This document shows positions 1 to 7,638 of a stretch of DNA of 13,377 nucleotides, piece by piece. The notes beneath the pieces are model-generated. The model did no database searches, was not told where the DNA came from, and saw only the letters and a list, made by a program, of their open reading frames with translations. The stretch's first letter is position 1. The number at the start of each line of letters is the position of its first letter. The position numbers were made by a program, and so were the translations under genes. The DNA comes from Chitinophaga pinensis (lineage in GTDB: Bacteria > Bacteroidota > Bacteroidia > Flavobacteriales_D > Crocinitomicaceae): contig CAMATR010000014.1 in assembly GCA_945861175.1 (NCBI GenBank), positions 1 to 13,377 of the forward strand, in the 5' to 3' direction.

Positions 1-1
1 A

Positions 2-1186
2 TACAGTTGGGACAATAGCTCATCTACCTCAAACATTGCTTCAGATTTATCTGCTGGAGATCAAACCGTTAACATAACTGATGCAAACGGTTGTATAGCT
101 TCATTCACTGTTAATTTAGAAGAGCCTGACCCATTGCAACTAACATTCATTACTAGTCCAACTCAAATTTGTCCAGAAGAAGATATTACTTTGCAAGTTA
201 CAGGAATTGGCGGTTCTAGCCCCTATATTTTTACATGGTACGAAAATGGCAACATGATTGGAACAGGAACAGGAATAAATGTTGATCCTGATGTTTCAAA
301 CACTCAATATTGTGTCACTTTGTCTGAAATTTGTGGCTCTCCAACAACTGACACTTGCACGATCATTAGCTTCCCAGAACCCATTATCCCTTCGATGGAT
401 CCAGATAAACTTAAAGATTGTATTCCTGCAACATTCATATTCGCAAATAATTCTACTAATGGCAATGAAATAGCAGCAACATATTATCAATTTTCTAATG
501 GAAACTCCTATTCAGTGAGTGGTTTGGAAAGTGTTACAAATACATTTATAGACCCTGCTTACTATACTTGTGAAATGACCGTAACTTCAATATATGGCTG
601 CGTTTACACTGAACTCTTTCAAAATATTATTGAAGCAATGCCTATTCCAACTGCTGATTTCACGTTTACATCCAATCCTGCGACGATTTTTGAAACTACC
701 GTCGGAATGCAAGATCAATCAGTAGGAAATATTGCAAGTTGGCAATGGATTAGTCCTGGATCGAATCCATCATCTAGCTTTGCTCAATACCCCTACTTTA
801 CATTTCCAGTGGGAGAAACAGGACAATATCCAGTGACTTTAATAGTAAGTACTGATTTTGGATGCGAGGATACTATCATGTACGAGATGAATATTATACA
901 AGATGTTATCTTTTTCGCTCCAAATTCATTCACTCCCGACGGAGACGAATTCAATCAAAACTGGAATATCTTTATACAAGGTATCGATATTTATAATTTC
1001 GAAATTTTCATTTTCAATAGATGGGGAGAAATAATCTGGGAATCGCATGACCCCTCTGCTAGTTGGGATGGCACATACAACAATCAAAAAATTCAGGCTG
1101 GAACCTATTCCTGGAGAGCTGCCGCAAAAGACCTAGTGAATGATAATAAATATGAGTTCTCAGGCCACCTAAATATAATTCGTTGA
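2..1186 (+). CDS. Large secreted protein with SprB/PKD-like repeats and T9SS type B sorting domain (5' partial)
   Basis: This is the C-terminal part of a large surface or secreted protein. The frame is open from base 2, so its start lies outside the window; the TTG at 134 is internal, not a start. The first ~35 residues, with a YSWDN opening and a DANGC close, resemble one SprB-type repeat. Two Ig/PKD-like beta-sandwich stretches follow; the clearer PKD-like one begins with PTADFTF (about 647-904). The last ~91 residues (911-1183) match the gliding-motility-associated C-terminal domain: APNSFTPDGD, then FNRWGEIIWES, then SWDGTYNNQ, ending GHLNIIR. In this family that domain is the type B signal read by the type IX secretion system, so the product should cross the outer membrane and be anchored or released. 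Adhesion or matrix function is inferred from repeat architecture only. Paired cysteines in the repeats suit an extracellular protein. Confidence 0.9.
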   Translation, partial: YSWDNSSSTSNIASDLSAGDQTVNITDANGCIASFTVNLEEPDPLQLTFITSPTQICPEEDITLQVTGIGGSSPYIFTWYENGNMIGTGTGINVDPDVSNTQYCVTLSEICGSPTTDTCTIISFPEPIIPSMDPDKLKDCIPATFIFANNSTNGNEIAATYYQFSNGNSYSVSGLESVTNTFIDPAYYTCEMTVTSIYGCVYTELFQNIIEAMPIPTADFTFTSNPATIFETTVGMQDQSVGNIASWQWISPGSNPSSSFAQYPYFTFPVGETGQYPVTLIVSTDFGCEDTIMYEMNIIQDVIFFAPNSFTPDGDEFNQNWNIFIQGIDIYNFEIFIFNRWGEIIWESHDPSASWDGTYNNQKIQAGTYSWRAAAKDLVNDNKYEFSGHLNIIR

Positions 1187-1248
1187 TTTGATTGGTACAC
1201 TTATTGAAGGAGTCTTTTAAATTAATGTTTTTAATAAAATAGTTTTCT

Positions 1249-1989
1249 ATGAAAAAAATTGTTCTCCCTGTTATTTTACTTTCTTCTTCTCTGCTTTATT
1301 TTTCTTGCGAAGTATTGGAGCAGGCAGCTAGTATTGTCACAACAACTGCACCATCTAAGCCCCAATTATCGAACGAAGAAGTTGTATCCGGTTTAAAAGA
1401 AGCTTTGAATGTTGGCATTCAAAATTCAATTAATTTAACTTCTGTAACAGATGGTTTTCTAAAAAACAAAGACATAATGCTTCCCTTTCCTGAAGATGCT
1501 TTAAAAGTTAAGCAAAAAGCATTAGACCTTGGCCTTTCGAACCAGGTTGAAAAATTTGAAACCACTTTAAATCGAGCTGCTGAAGAGGCTACAAAAGAGG
1601 CGCTTCCAATCTTCGCTGATGCGATAAAAAATATGAGTATTTCGGACGGTTTTGGTATTTTGAATGGTGGTGATGGGGCTGCTACGAAATATCTAAAAAA
1701 CAATACTACAGCTAAATTAACTGCAGCATTTGCTCCAAAAGTGGAAGCGGCAATATCAAAAGTTAAGCTAACCGAATACTGGAATCCAATCATCACTAAA
1801 TACAACAATGCGATGACTTTGACCGGGGGAGAAAAATTAAATCCAGACTTGAACAAATATGTAACTGAAAGAGCAATTGCTGGTTTGTTTCACATGGTAG
1901 AAATTGAAGAGAATAAAATCAGAAAAGATCCTTTGGCGCGTGTTTCTGACCTATTGAAAAAAGTGTTCGGAAGTTTAACAGGAAATTAA
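1249..1989 (+). CDS. DUF4197 domain-containing putative lipoprotein
   Basis: The product is 246 residues. It begins with a basic-hydrophobic signal sequence (MKKIVLPVILLSSS) that leads to Cys20 in LYFSC, a relaxed lipobox typical of Bacteroidota, so a lipid-anchored periplasmic or outer-membrane protein is likely. The remainder matches the DUF4197 family almost end to end. Landmarks are EEVVSGLKEALNVG (about 43-56), a T-x-G-(Y/F)-L motif in DGFLKN, LNRAAEEA, IFADAIKNMS, ILNGGDGAATKYL, and the C-terminal stretch KIRKDPLARVSDLLKKVFG. The molecular function of DUF4197 is not established. The gene lies 62 bases after the secreted-protein gene with no terminator seen between them, so co-transcription is possible, and a strong terminator follows it. 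The ATG start is preceded by an AT-rich leader without a clear ribosome binding site, as is common in this phylum. Confidence 0.92.
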   Translation: MKKIVLPVILLSSSLLYFSCEVLEQAASIVTTTAPSKPQLSNEEVVSGLKEALNVGIQNSINLTSVTDGFLKNKDIMLPFPEDALKVKQKALDLGLSNQVEKFETTLNRAAEEATKEALPIFADAIKNMSISDGFGILNGGDGAATKYLKNNTTAKLTAAFAPKVEAAISKVKLTEYWNPIITKYNNAMTLTGGEKLNPDLNKYVTERAIAGLFHMVEIEENKIRKDPLARVSDLLKKVFGSLTGN

Positions 1990-2008
1990 TCCAAATTATG
2001 ATCTGATT

Positions 2009-2039
2009 AAAGTGCTGCTGGTTGCGGCACTTTTTTTTT
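2009..2039 (+). terminator. Strong intrinsic terminator after the DUF4197 gene
   Basis: A 10-bp stem (AAAGTGCTGC pairing with GCGGCACTTT, one G-T wobble) closes a 5-base loop, TGGTT. It is followed by an uninterrupted run of nine T residues at 2031-2039, the last three bases of the stem included. It lies 20 bases past the DUF4197 stop codon and has classic rho-independent form on the + strand. The next gene's ATG is only 12 bases beyond the T-run, which is unusually close. Confidence 0.9.
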
Positions 2040-2051
2040 GTAATTTTAACT

Positions 2052-2915
2052 ATGCAATATCCACCTTCAGAGTTAGTTCTTGATGCCAAAGGGCGCGTTT
2101 ACCACCTTGGTTTGTTACCTGAACATGTTTCATCAAAAATCATTTTAGTTGGGGATCAAGATCGAGTTGCAATGGTATCATCTTTCTTTGATTCAATTGA
2201 ACATCAATCGCAGCATAGAGAATTTGTTTGTCATACGGGTAGCTATAAGGGAAAAAGAATTTCTGTATGTTCAACTGGAATAGGCACAGACAATATAGAT
2301 ATTACATTGAATGAACTTGATGCTTTATTCAATATTGATCTTTTAGCACGAAAAGATAAAACCTCTCATACTTCTCTCGAAATTGTTCGAATTGGCACAT
2401 GTGGCATCTTGCAGCCTGAAATTCCGGTTCATTCCTTCATATTGTCTTCTCATGCTTTTGGTCTAGACAATATTGCCCATTTCTATGAGATTGAATTCAC
2501 TGAGAAAGAAATAGAGTTGAAAAATGCCATAATTGAAGAACTTAAATTACCAATGACTATTCATCCGTATTTAATTTCATCCACAAATCATTTGACAAAT
2601 CGACTCAGTTCAGATCAGACACATTTGGGTATAACCATTACCAGTAGCGGCTTTTATGGTCCACAAGGAAGGCAATTGAGGGTTCCTAATTCAATTAAAA
2701 ATCTTAATGAACGATTGACAAATTTCAGAAGTAAATCACACCGAGTGGTTAATTTCGAAATGGAGAGCTCAGCTATTTTTGCTCTTGGACGCGCGATGGG
2801 TCATCAATGCGCTACAATCTGTCTGGGAGTGGCTAACCGGCCAAAAATGGAGTTTTCTAAAGGATACACAGACGAAATGAATAAACTTATCCCCTATGTT
2901 TTAGATCGATTATAG
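2052..2915 (+). CDS. Nucleoside phosphorylase, uridine phosphorylase-like (PNP/UDP family)
   Basis: This cytosolic enzyme of 287 residues should cleave a nucleoside, most likely uridine, with phosphate to give the free base and ribose-1-phosphate (pyrimidine salvage). PNP/UDP family marks in order are VGDQDRV (33-39, phosphate site), STGIGTDN (74-81), RIGTCG (113-118), FYGPQGR (201-207, where the Q-x-R pair corresponds to the uracil-binding Gln/Arg of uridine phosphorylases) and FEMESSA (235-241, ribose-contacting Met-Glu). ATG 2052 is chosen because Bacteroidota homologues begin with an equivalent SELVL...G..YHL segment. An in-frame TTG at 2022 lies inside the terminator hairpin and is rejected. 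No Shine-Dalgarno is visible in the 12 bases between the T-run and the ATG. Its stop is 5 bases from the stop of the convergent minus-strand gene. Uridine as substrate is well supported by family but not proven by sequence. Confidence 0.9.
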   Translation: MQYPPSELVLDAKGRVYHLGLLPEHVSSKIILVGDQDRVAMVSSFFDSIEHQSQHREFVCHTGSYKGKRISVCSTGIGTDNIDITLNELDALFNIDLLARKDKTSHTSLEIVRIGTCGILQPEIPVHSFILSSHAFGLDNIAHFYEIEFTEKEIELKNAIIEELKLPMTIHPYLISSTNHLTNRLSSDQTHLGITITSSGFYGPQGRQLRVPNSIKNLNERLTNFRSKSHRVVNFEMESSAIFALGRAMGHQCATICLGVANRPKMEFSKGYTDEMNKLIPYVLDRL

Positions 2916-2920
2916 CTCAC

Positions 2921-3394
2921 TTAATTTACGGGTCGGAAAATTATATATTTCCCGCTTGTTATTCCTTTAAAATTCAAAGGACTTACCGTAACTTTTTTAC
3001 CATTATAGCCAGTATTTTGATGAATAAGTTGAACCTGATCATTGTTTGAAACACTATATATTACTGCTGTATGGTGCGGAAATTGTTCTAGATAGTCTTT
3101 TTGTCCATCATTCCATTTTACTTTTACCTTTTCAAATTGAATTATGTCCCCAGGCATGATGCACTCCCCTTTTTCAAGTTTTCTGCCAAATCCATATAAA
3201 CCATCCCATTTAGCACCTGCATATTCCAGTGCGAACTTAGCCAAATCCCAGCATTCTCCAGTCCCCACTTTTTTGTTGATTTTTGACGATGAAAATTCAA
3301 TTATTTTTTTGTTAACCAATGCAATAGAATCACATTGAGGAAATCCATGATTCAGACATGCTATACTTAGGAGGATCAAAAGATAAATTTTCAT
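2921..3394 (-). CDS. Small secreted CHAP/NlpC-P60-like cysteine hydrolase (putative)
   Basis: The product is 157 residues. An N-terminal hydrophobic segment (residues 3-14, YLLILLSIACLN) looks like a signal peptide cleaved near residue 20, so the protein should be exported. The mature part has the layout of the papain-like CHAP/NlpC-P60 fold: GTGECWDLA with candidate nucleophile Cys48, then PGDIIQF (81-87), then FPHHTAVIY with candidate His107/108, then a polar third position in HQN (Asn127). Families with this fold include peptidoglycan amidases and peptidases, but the exact substrate here is unknown. It is the last gene of the minus-strand cluster, 35 bases after cutC. ATG 3394 is preferred because it gives a normal MK-type signal peptide; an in-frame ATG at 3409 would add five residues. 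No terminator hairpin follows before the convergent gene's stop, 5 bases away. Confidence 0.72.
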   Translation of the reverse strand: MKIYLLILLSIACLNHGFPQCDSIALVNKKIIEFSSSKINKKVGTGECWDLAKFALEYAGAKWDGLYGFGRKLEKGECIMPGDIIQFEKVKVKWNDGQKDYLEQFPHHTAVIYSVSNNDQVQLIHQNTGYNGKKVTVSPLNFKGITSGKYIIFRPVN

Positions 3395-3429
3395 AATCTC
3401 ATAATGCATGATTTATTGAAAAGTAACAA

Positions 3430-4128
3430 TTACTTTGCTGCAGCAACAAGAATTCGATTTACTTTATTTCTTTCAACCTTTAAAATTGTATCAGAGAAAA
3501 GTGAATCTTCATCCATTTGAAATTTTGAAGTGCCAGAAAAATGCATTGCATCAGGTTTTACTTCATTCATAATTTTGGAAATATTAGCAGCATTTACACC
3601 TCCTCCAGCCATGATCTGAATTCGACTAGCACTATAATCTACCATCTGTCGAAGTATGGGGATTCCAATTTCTGCATTGCTAGCCATGCCGCTTGAAAGC
3701 ACGCGATGAACTCCATGTTCTATGAGTAAGTCAAGCGATTGTTTCCAATGAATAGAATCGTCAAAAGCACGATGAAAAGTCACTTCCATTCCATTAGATT
3801 TCTTCATAATATTATTCAAAAAATAACGATCAATTTCTCCCGCACTATTTAAAGCACCTATTACGACTCCGTTCGCTCCCATTTCTTTGCAATTAAGTAC
3901 ATCTCGCAAAATAACTTCATGCTCGCTTTCATCGTAGCTGAAATTCCCAGGTCTTGGGCGAATTAGCACATGCGTTTCGATACCGCATTCTATTGCATAT
4001 TCTATCATTCCATTCGAAGGTGTCGTTCCTCCTTGTTCAAGATTTTGACACAATTCAATTCTATCAAAAGTAAATTCTCTAGCTACCTTTATTGCTTCAA
4101 TAGTTGCAGCGCACAATTCAAATCTCAT
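3430..4128 (-). CDS. cutC: CutC family TIM-barrel protein
   Basis: The 232-residue product matches the CutC family along its whole length. It shows FDRIELCQNLEQGGTTPS (21-38), IRPRPGNFSY (56-65), VTFHRAFD (116-123), VLSSGMAS (143-150), IMAGGGVN (172-179) and HFSGT (196-200). The family adopts a TIM-barrel fold and is named for copper homeostasis in E. coli, but that role is disputed and no enzymatic reaction is firmly assigned. ATG 4128 is chosen over an in-frame ATG at 4164 because it gives the standard family N-terminus (MRFELCA) and creates an ATGA overlap with the stop codon of the upstream hexosaminidase gene. This is a typical sign of translational coupling. There is no signal peptide, so it should be cytosolic. 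Its obligate pairing with a GH20 enzyme suggests a task in glycan or sugar metabolism (inference). Confidence 0.93.
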   Translation of the reverse strand: MRFELCAATIEAIKVAREFTFDRIELCQNLEQGGTTPSNGMIEYAIECGIETHVLIRPRPGNFSYDESEHEVILRDVLNCKEMGANGVVIGALNSAGEIDRYFLNNIMKKSNGMEVTFHRAFDDSIHWKQSLDLLIEHGVHRVLSSGMASNAEIGIPILRQMVDYSASRIQIMAGGGVNAANISKIMNEVKPDAMHFSGTSKFQMDEDSLFSDTILKVERNKVNRILVAAAK

Positions 4129-6437
4129 TCGTAGTTCATTATTATTTCGTCCATAAATGTCCATGGGACATTGCCTGCTCCAGGTTGATTATCAGGTATT
4201 TTATCCAAAGTATCTATATGGACTTTTACATACCTTGCTTTTCGTTCAATAACAGTAGAAAAAGGTAATGTTTTTTTTATTACATCATTCTTTTCAGACA
4301 AATTAATGGCGGAACCCTTGCATTCTTTCCATTTTTTACCGTCGCTAGAAATGAAAATACGCACAAAAGTTGGTATTAAAATCCAAGAACTTCGATCCTC
4401 TAAAAAACTTAATTCCAAATTATGAATCTTTGTTTTTATTCCTGCATCTATACTAAAACTGATTTCATTTGTATTGAATCCTACCCATTCATTGCCTTTC
4501 CAGGGTCGAGAACCTACAATTCCATCGACTAAAGTTAAATCTCCACTGCTGTTATACTTTTCAGAGGGAAGAGTCAAATAATTTATATTCAAACCAATTG
4601 CTGGATGTGATAAGATTTTAAAATCTGATGGTTTATCAACCCTTTCAGACATCAACATGAAATCAATTTCCGTGATCTTGTCCTTTTCACGTGGAATTAA
4701 AATTGTGTCCTGAGATGAAATATTAGTGTTCGTCTTTCCAGGAATCATTTTCACGAATTTTTGTCTTTTTGTTGTTGTCAATTTAAATTTTGAATCCAAC
4801 TCGCCACTCCGGAAATTAACAGCTAAGCCATTTACATTTCTATTTATCTCCATTTCCGGATAAAAAAGCGCCCGTGAAAAGTTTACATTTTTTGATTCCA
4901 ATAATTGCATGTGATAATCAATAAATGATCGTTTGAAAAATTGAAAATCAGGTTTATTATTGCACCAGAGAACTTGTGAAAGCGCTAAAGCTCTTGGATA
5001 GGCCATATATTCTAATTGTTTCATGTTTGAAATGTATTCTGTCCAAAGATTCGCTTGTGCACCTATTATGTAAACTGCCTCCTCTTGAGTTAATCCAGAT
5101 GGTATTGGATTAAATTCATATACTTTTTGAAGCGAAGTATATCCACCAATGGCCATAGGTTCCTGAGGACTTTTACTTTGATAATGATCAAAATAACAAT
5201 ACGAACTGGGTGACATTACTACATTGTGATGCATTCTTGCTGCTTCAATACCACCTTCTGTGCCACGCCAAGACATTACAGCTGCATTTGCTGATAAGCC
5301 ACCTTCTAAAATTTCATCCCAGCCAATTAATAATCGGTCTTTTGAATTCAAATGTTCATCAATCCTTCCAATGAACCAACTCTGCAATTCGTCTTCATCC
5401 TTGAGTCCATTTTCTCGGATAACAGCTTGGCATTTCTTACATTTTTTCCAACTAGTAGTTGGTGCTTCATCTCCCCCAATATGTATATAGGTCGAGGGAA
5501 ATAGCTGTATCACTTCGTCCAAGATGTTTTTCATGAAATCAAGAGATGTTTCATGTACGCACAAAATGTCATCAAAAACACCCCAAAGCCCAGGAACCTC
5601 TAATTGTTCACCTGTGCATGATAAATTTGGATATGCAGCCAGGAGAGCTCTACTATGACCCGGCATTTCTATTTCAGGAACGATTGTAATATACTTGGCA
5701 GCGGCATATTGTACGACATCTTTGATCTCTTCCTGGGTATAAAATCCTCCATATCTTTTCTTTGTGTATGTTCTAGGTACAGTAGTGTAATGATCATTCA
5801 CTGTGCTATCCCTCCAAGCACCAATTTCAGTAAGTTTTGGATATTTCTTGATCTCAATTCGCCAACCTTGATCATCCGTTAAGTGCCAATGAAACACATT
5901 AAATTTATATAACGACATTAAATCAATGTACCGTTTTACTTCATCAACTGTAAAAAAATGTCTGCTAACATCCAAATGCAGTCCTCGCCATTGGAATCGG
6001 GGGAAATCCTGAACAAAACATTTGGGAAAAATATAAGTCCCATTATCTTCTTTCATGAGCTGGAAGAGCGATGTTAATGCATAAAAACAACTTTCCTCCG
6101 AGCTATATTGAATAATAATCCCATCATTAATATTGATTGAATAATAATCTTTGGGGGTATTGAAAATCTTTTTGAATTGTAATTCTTTAGCTACAGGAGT
6201 AAAAACAGCGCGCGTATTCATTTCCCGTGTCAACTTTCGGATTAAAAATTCGCGAATTGGCTCAGGTATACCTTGTTCATTTATGGCTAATTGATTGGAA
6301 AATTGAAAGGACCCATCTATTGATTTAAAAACATTTGGTGTCGGAAGGATTGGGCAACTTTCTTGCGCATTTAGAGAAACAATTTGGCTGCTCAATACCA
6401 AAAAAAATACTGATAATAAACCTTTAACTATTTTCAC
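4125..6437 (-). CDS. GH20 beta-N-acetylhexosaminidase, exported, with C-terminal discoidin-like module
   Basis: The 770-residue enzyme should remove terminal beta-linked GlcNAc or GalNAc from glycans or chitooligosaccharides by substrate-assisted catalysis. A signal peptide (residues 1-24, ending LNA before Gln25) sends it to the periplasm or surface; no lipobox or T9SS sorting domain is visible. A GH20b-like N-terminal domain (about 28-145) precedes the catalytic barrel. That barrel has FQWRGLHLDVSRHF (148-161, with the substrate-contacting Arg151), FHWHLTDDQGWRIEI (182-196), PEIEMPGH (254-261), the catalytic HIGGDEA with Asp323-Glu324, and SWRGTEGG (389-396). The last ~110 residues (FSIDAGI to PWTFMDEI) look like a discoidin (F5/8C-type) carbohydrate-binding module. 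The start codon is GTG, 4 bases after the upstream glycosyltransferase stop, and the stop overlaps the cutC start, so its place in an operon is well supported. Confidence 0.95.
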   Translation of the reverse strand: MKIVKGLLSVFFLVLSSQIVSLNAQESCPILPTPNVFKSIDGSFQFSNQLAINEQGIPEPIREFLIRKLTREMNTRAVFTPVAKELQFKKIFNTPKDYYSININDGIIIQYSSEESCFYALTSLFQLMKEDNGTYIFPKCFVQDFPRFQWRGLHLDVSRHFFTVDEVKRYIDLMSLYKFNVFHWHLTDDQGWRIEIKKYPKLTEIGAWRDSTVNDHYTTVPRTYTKKRYGGFYTQEEIKDVVQYAAAKYITIVPEIEMPGHSRALLAAYPNLSCTGEQLEVPGLWGVFDDILCVHETSLDFMKNILDEVIQLFPSTYIHIGGDEAPTTSWKKCKKCQAVIRENGLKDEDELQSWFIGRIDEHLNSKDRLLIGWDEILEGGLSANAAVMSWRGTEGGIEAARMHHNVVMSPSSYCYFDHYQSKSPQEPMAIGGYTSLQKVYEFNPIPSGLTQEEAVYIIGAQANLWTEYISNMKQLEYMAYPRALALSQVLWCNNKPDFQFFKRSFIDYHMQLLESKNVNFSRALFYPEMEINRNVNGLAVNFRSGELDSKFKLTTTKRQKFVKMIPGKTNTNISSQDTILIPREKDKITEIDFMLMSERVDKPSDFKILSHPAIGLNINYLTLPSEKYNSSGDLTLVDGIVGSRPWKGNEWVGFNTNEISFSIDAGIKTKIHNLELSFLEDRSSWILIPTFVRIFISSDGKKWKECKGSAINLSEKNDVIKKTLPFSTVIERKARYVKVHIDTLDKIPDNQPGAGNVPWTFMDEIIMNYE

Positions 6438-6441
6438 TTGC

Positions 6442-7611
6442 TCAGTTTAATGAAGTCTTAAAATCCTTTTTAGTGGTAATTTTTTGAAAAATAAAAAATA
6501 CCATTAATCCTATATTACTTATTCCGAGCAAACCTGACTGGGTCACCCATTTTCCTAAGTTTTTTCCGAGTAAATCATTGGAATTCAATGAAAAACCTAT
6601 AATTAACATAACAAATATACTCCATCTTAACCAGCTTTCCTGATTAATTAATTCTTTTAAAAGTAAGAGAATTAAAGGTAAACTCAAGATAAAATGCTGT
6701 GTATCTGTTTTGAAAAAAGTCGGCGAAAAGGCTAGAAAAAAACATAACCAATCTAGTAGAGAAAATGTAAGCTTTTTAAAGATTGTCCAAAACATTATAC
6801 TCAAAAATATAAGTCCAAAAAACAATGATAGCCCCCACTCCGATTTAATTCTCAAATAGTTTTCTGAGAGAGCGCTTAAGGAGTCAAAGGTTACCTGGTA
6901 TTCACCATGTTTTAATACTGCAATTAACCAATATCGCCATAAATCTATATAATTCGTCCATTCCATTAAAACTAGTGGAAGTAGCATAAAAAAGGCTGAA
7001 ACTGCGATTAATTGCAGGATAAGTTTCCATTTTTTATAAAAGAGCAATGGTAAAAAAACAATAATCAAAAATGGTTTTAAGAGTACGAGTAAAGTCCAAC
7101 TTAAAGCAGTCAATTTTTCATTTCTATTTAACCAAATCAAGCCGTTTACAAAAAAGAAAAGTAAGAAGAGATTAATGTTTCCTAGATGAAATTCACGCAC
7201 AAGATGAATGGCAACAAATACAAATGCAAGCCATAGAATGCCACTGTATATTTTATTAGAGTTCTCTTTATTCTCAATGAATATTGCTTTATGCATAAGA
7301 ATTAAGGACACTAAAAATGCCAAAAATGATAGTGTAATATGAATTATCTGAACAGTGAAATAATTCAATTTAGTATATATCCAGAAAAAATAAAGAGTGG
7401 GTGGAGGATATTTGAAAAATCCGCTTGACAATCCATACCTCTTCAAAAATGGATTATTACCCTTGAAATAATCAATGGAAGCTTCGTAATAAACTTTCAA
7501 ATCGTTCGTCCAAAAACGGCCATTTTTTATTTCTACAACAACCATTAAAGTTGTGAATATTAACAAAAATAGTCCGAAAATATAGTAACCTAAATACTTC
7601 CTTTCAGCCAT
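6442..7611 (-). CDS. GT87/DUF2029-type membrane glycosyltransferase
   Basis: This 389-residue integral membrane protein has roughly ten or eleven hydrophobic helices (for example residues 9-27, 86-106, 122-138, 146-161, 170-191, 199-216, 260-278, 305-320, 329-342, 358-376). It matches the DUF2029/GT87 family of GT-C glycosyltransferases, which use polyprenyl-phosphate sugars such as mannose or arabinose donors on the outer face of the inner membrane. Supporting motifs are an acidic residue in the first periplasmic loop (NDLKVYYEA, Asp37), a GNNPF plus FKYPPPT segment (51-72), GNINLFLL (144-151, like the G-Q/N-x-N motif of the family) and the late loop FSPTFFKTDTQHF. The donor and acceptor cannot be read from sequence. 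It lies 27 bases after icmF and 4 bases before the GH20 gene. Its neighbours suggest envelope glycan work. Confidence 0.82.
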   Translation of the reverse strand: MAERKYLGYYIFGLFLLIFTTLMVVVEIKNGRFWTNDLKVYYEASIDYFKGNNPFLKRYGLSSGFFKYPPPTLYFFWIYTKLNYFTVQIIHITLSFLAFLVSLILMHKAIFIENKENSNKIYSGILWLAFVFVAIHLVREFHLGNINLFLLFFFVNGLIWLNRNEKLTALSWTLLVLLKPFLIIVFLPLLFYKKWKLILQLIAVSAFFMLLPLVLMEWTNYIDLWRYWLIAVLKHGEYQVTFDSLSALSENYLRIKSEWGLSLFFGLIFLSIMFWTIFKKLTFSLLDWLCFFLAFSPTFFKTDTQHFILSLPLILLLLKELINQESWLRWSIFVMLIIGFSLNSNDLLGKNLGKWVTQSGLLGISNIGLMVFFIFQKITTKKDFKTSLN

Positions 7612-7638
7612 TGCAGCTATATAATCTTTTTTTATCCA

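Noticed and set aside
259..274. Tandem GGAACA repeat
   Set aside because: Only two imperfect copies encoding Gly-Thr-Gly; consistent with ordinary coding sequence.
279..490. Short frames on both strands inside the T9SS-substrate gene
   Set aside because: They overlap a clear coding frame with recognisable repeats and have no start context of their own.
1419..1856. 145-codon minus-strand reading frame opposite the DUF4197 gene
   Set aside because: It lies wholly antisense to a gene with strong family match, and its protein is low-complexity and resembles no family I recognise.
2022..2051. TTG start for the phosphorylase, adding ten residues
   Set aside because: The TTG is inside the terminator hairpin loop, and the added residues have no counterpart in family N-termini.
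2936..2953. Possible shared terminator hairpin between the convergent genes
   Set aside because: The stem is only 5 bp with an 8-base loop and no T-run, too weak to call.
5260..5882. Two plus-strand frames opposite the GH20 gene
   Set aside because: They are antisense to the conserved catalytic domain with no independent evidence.
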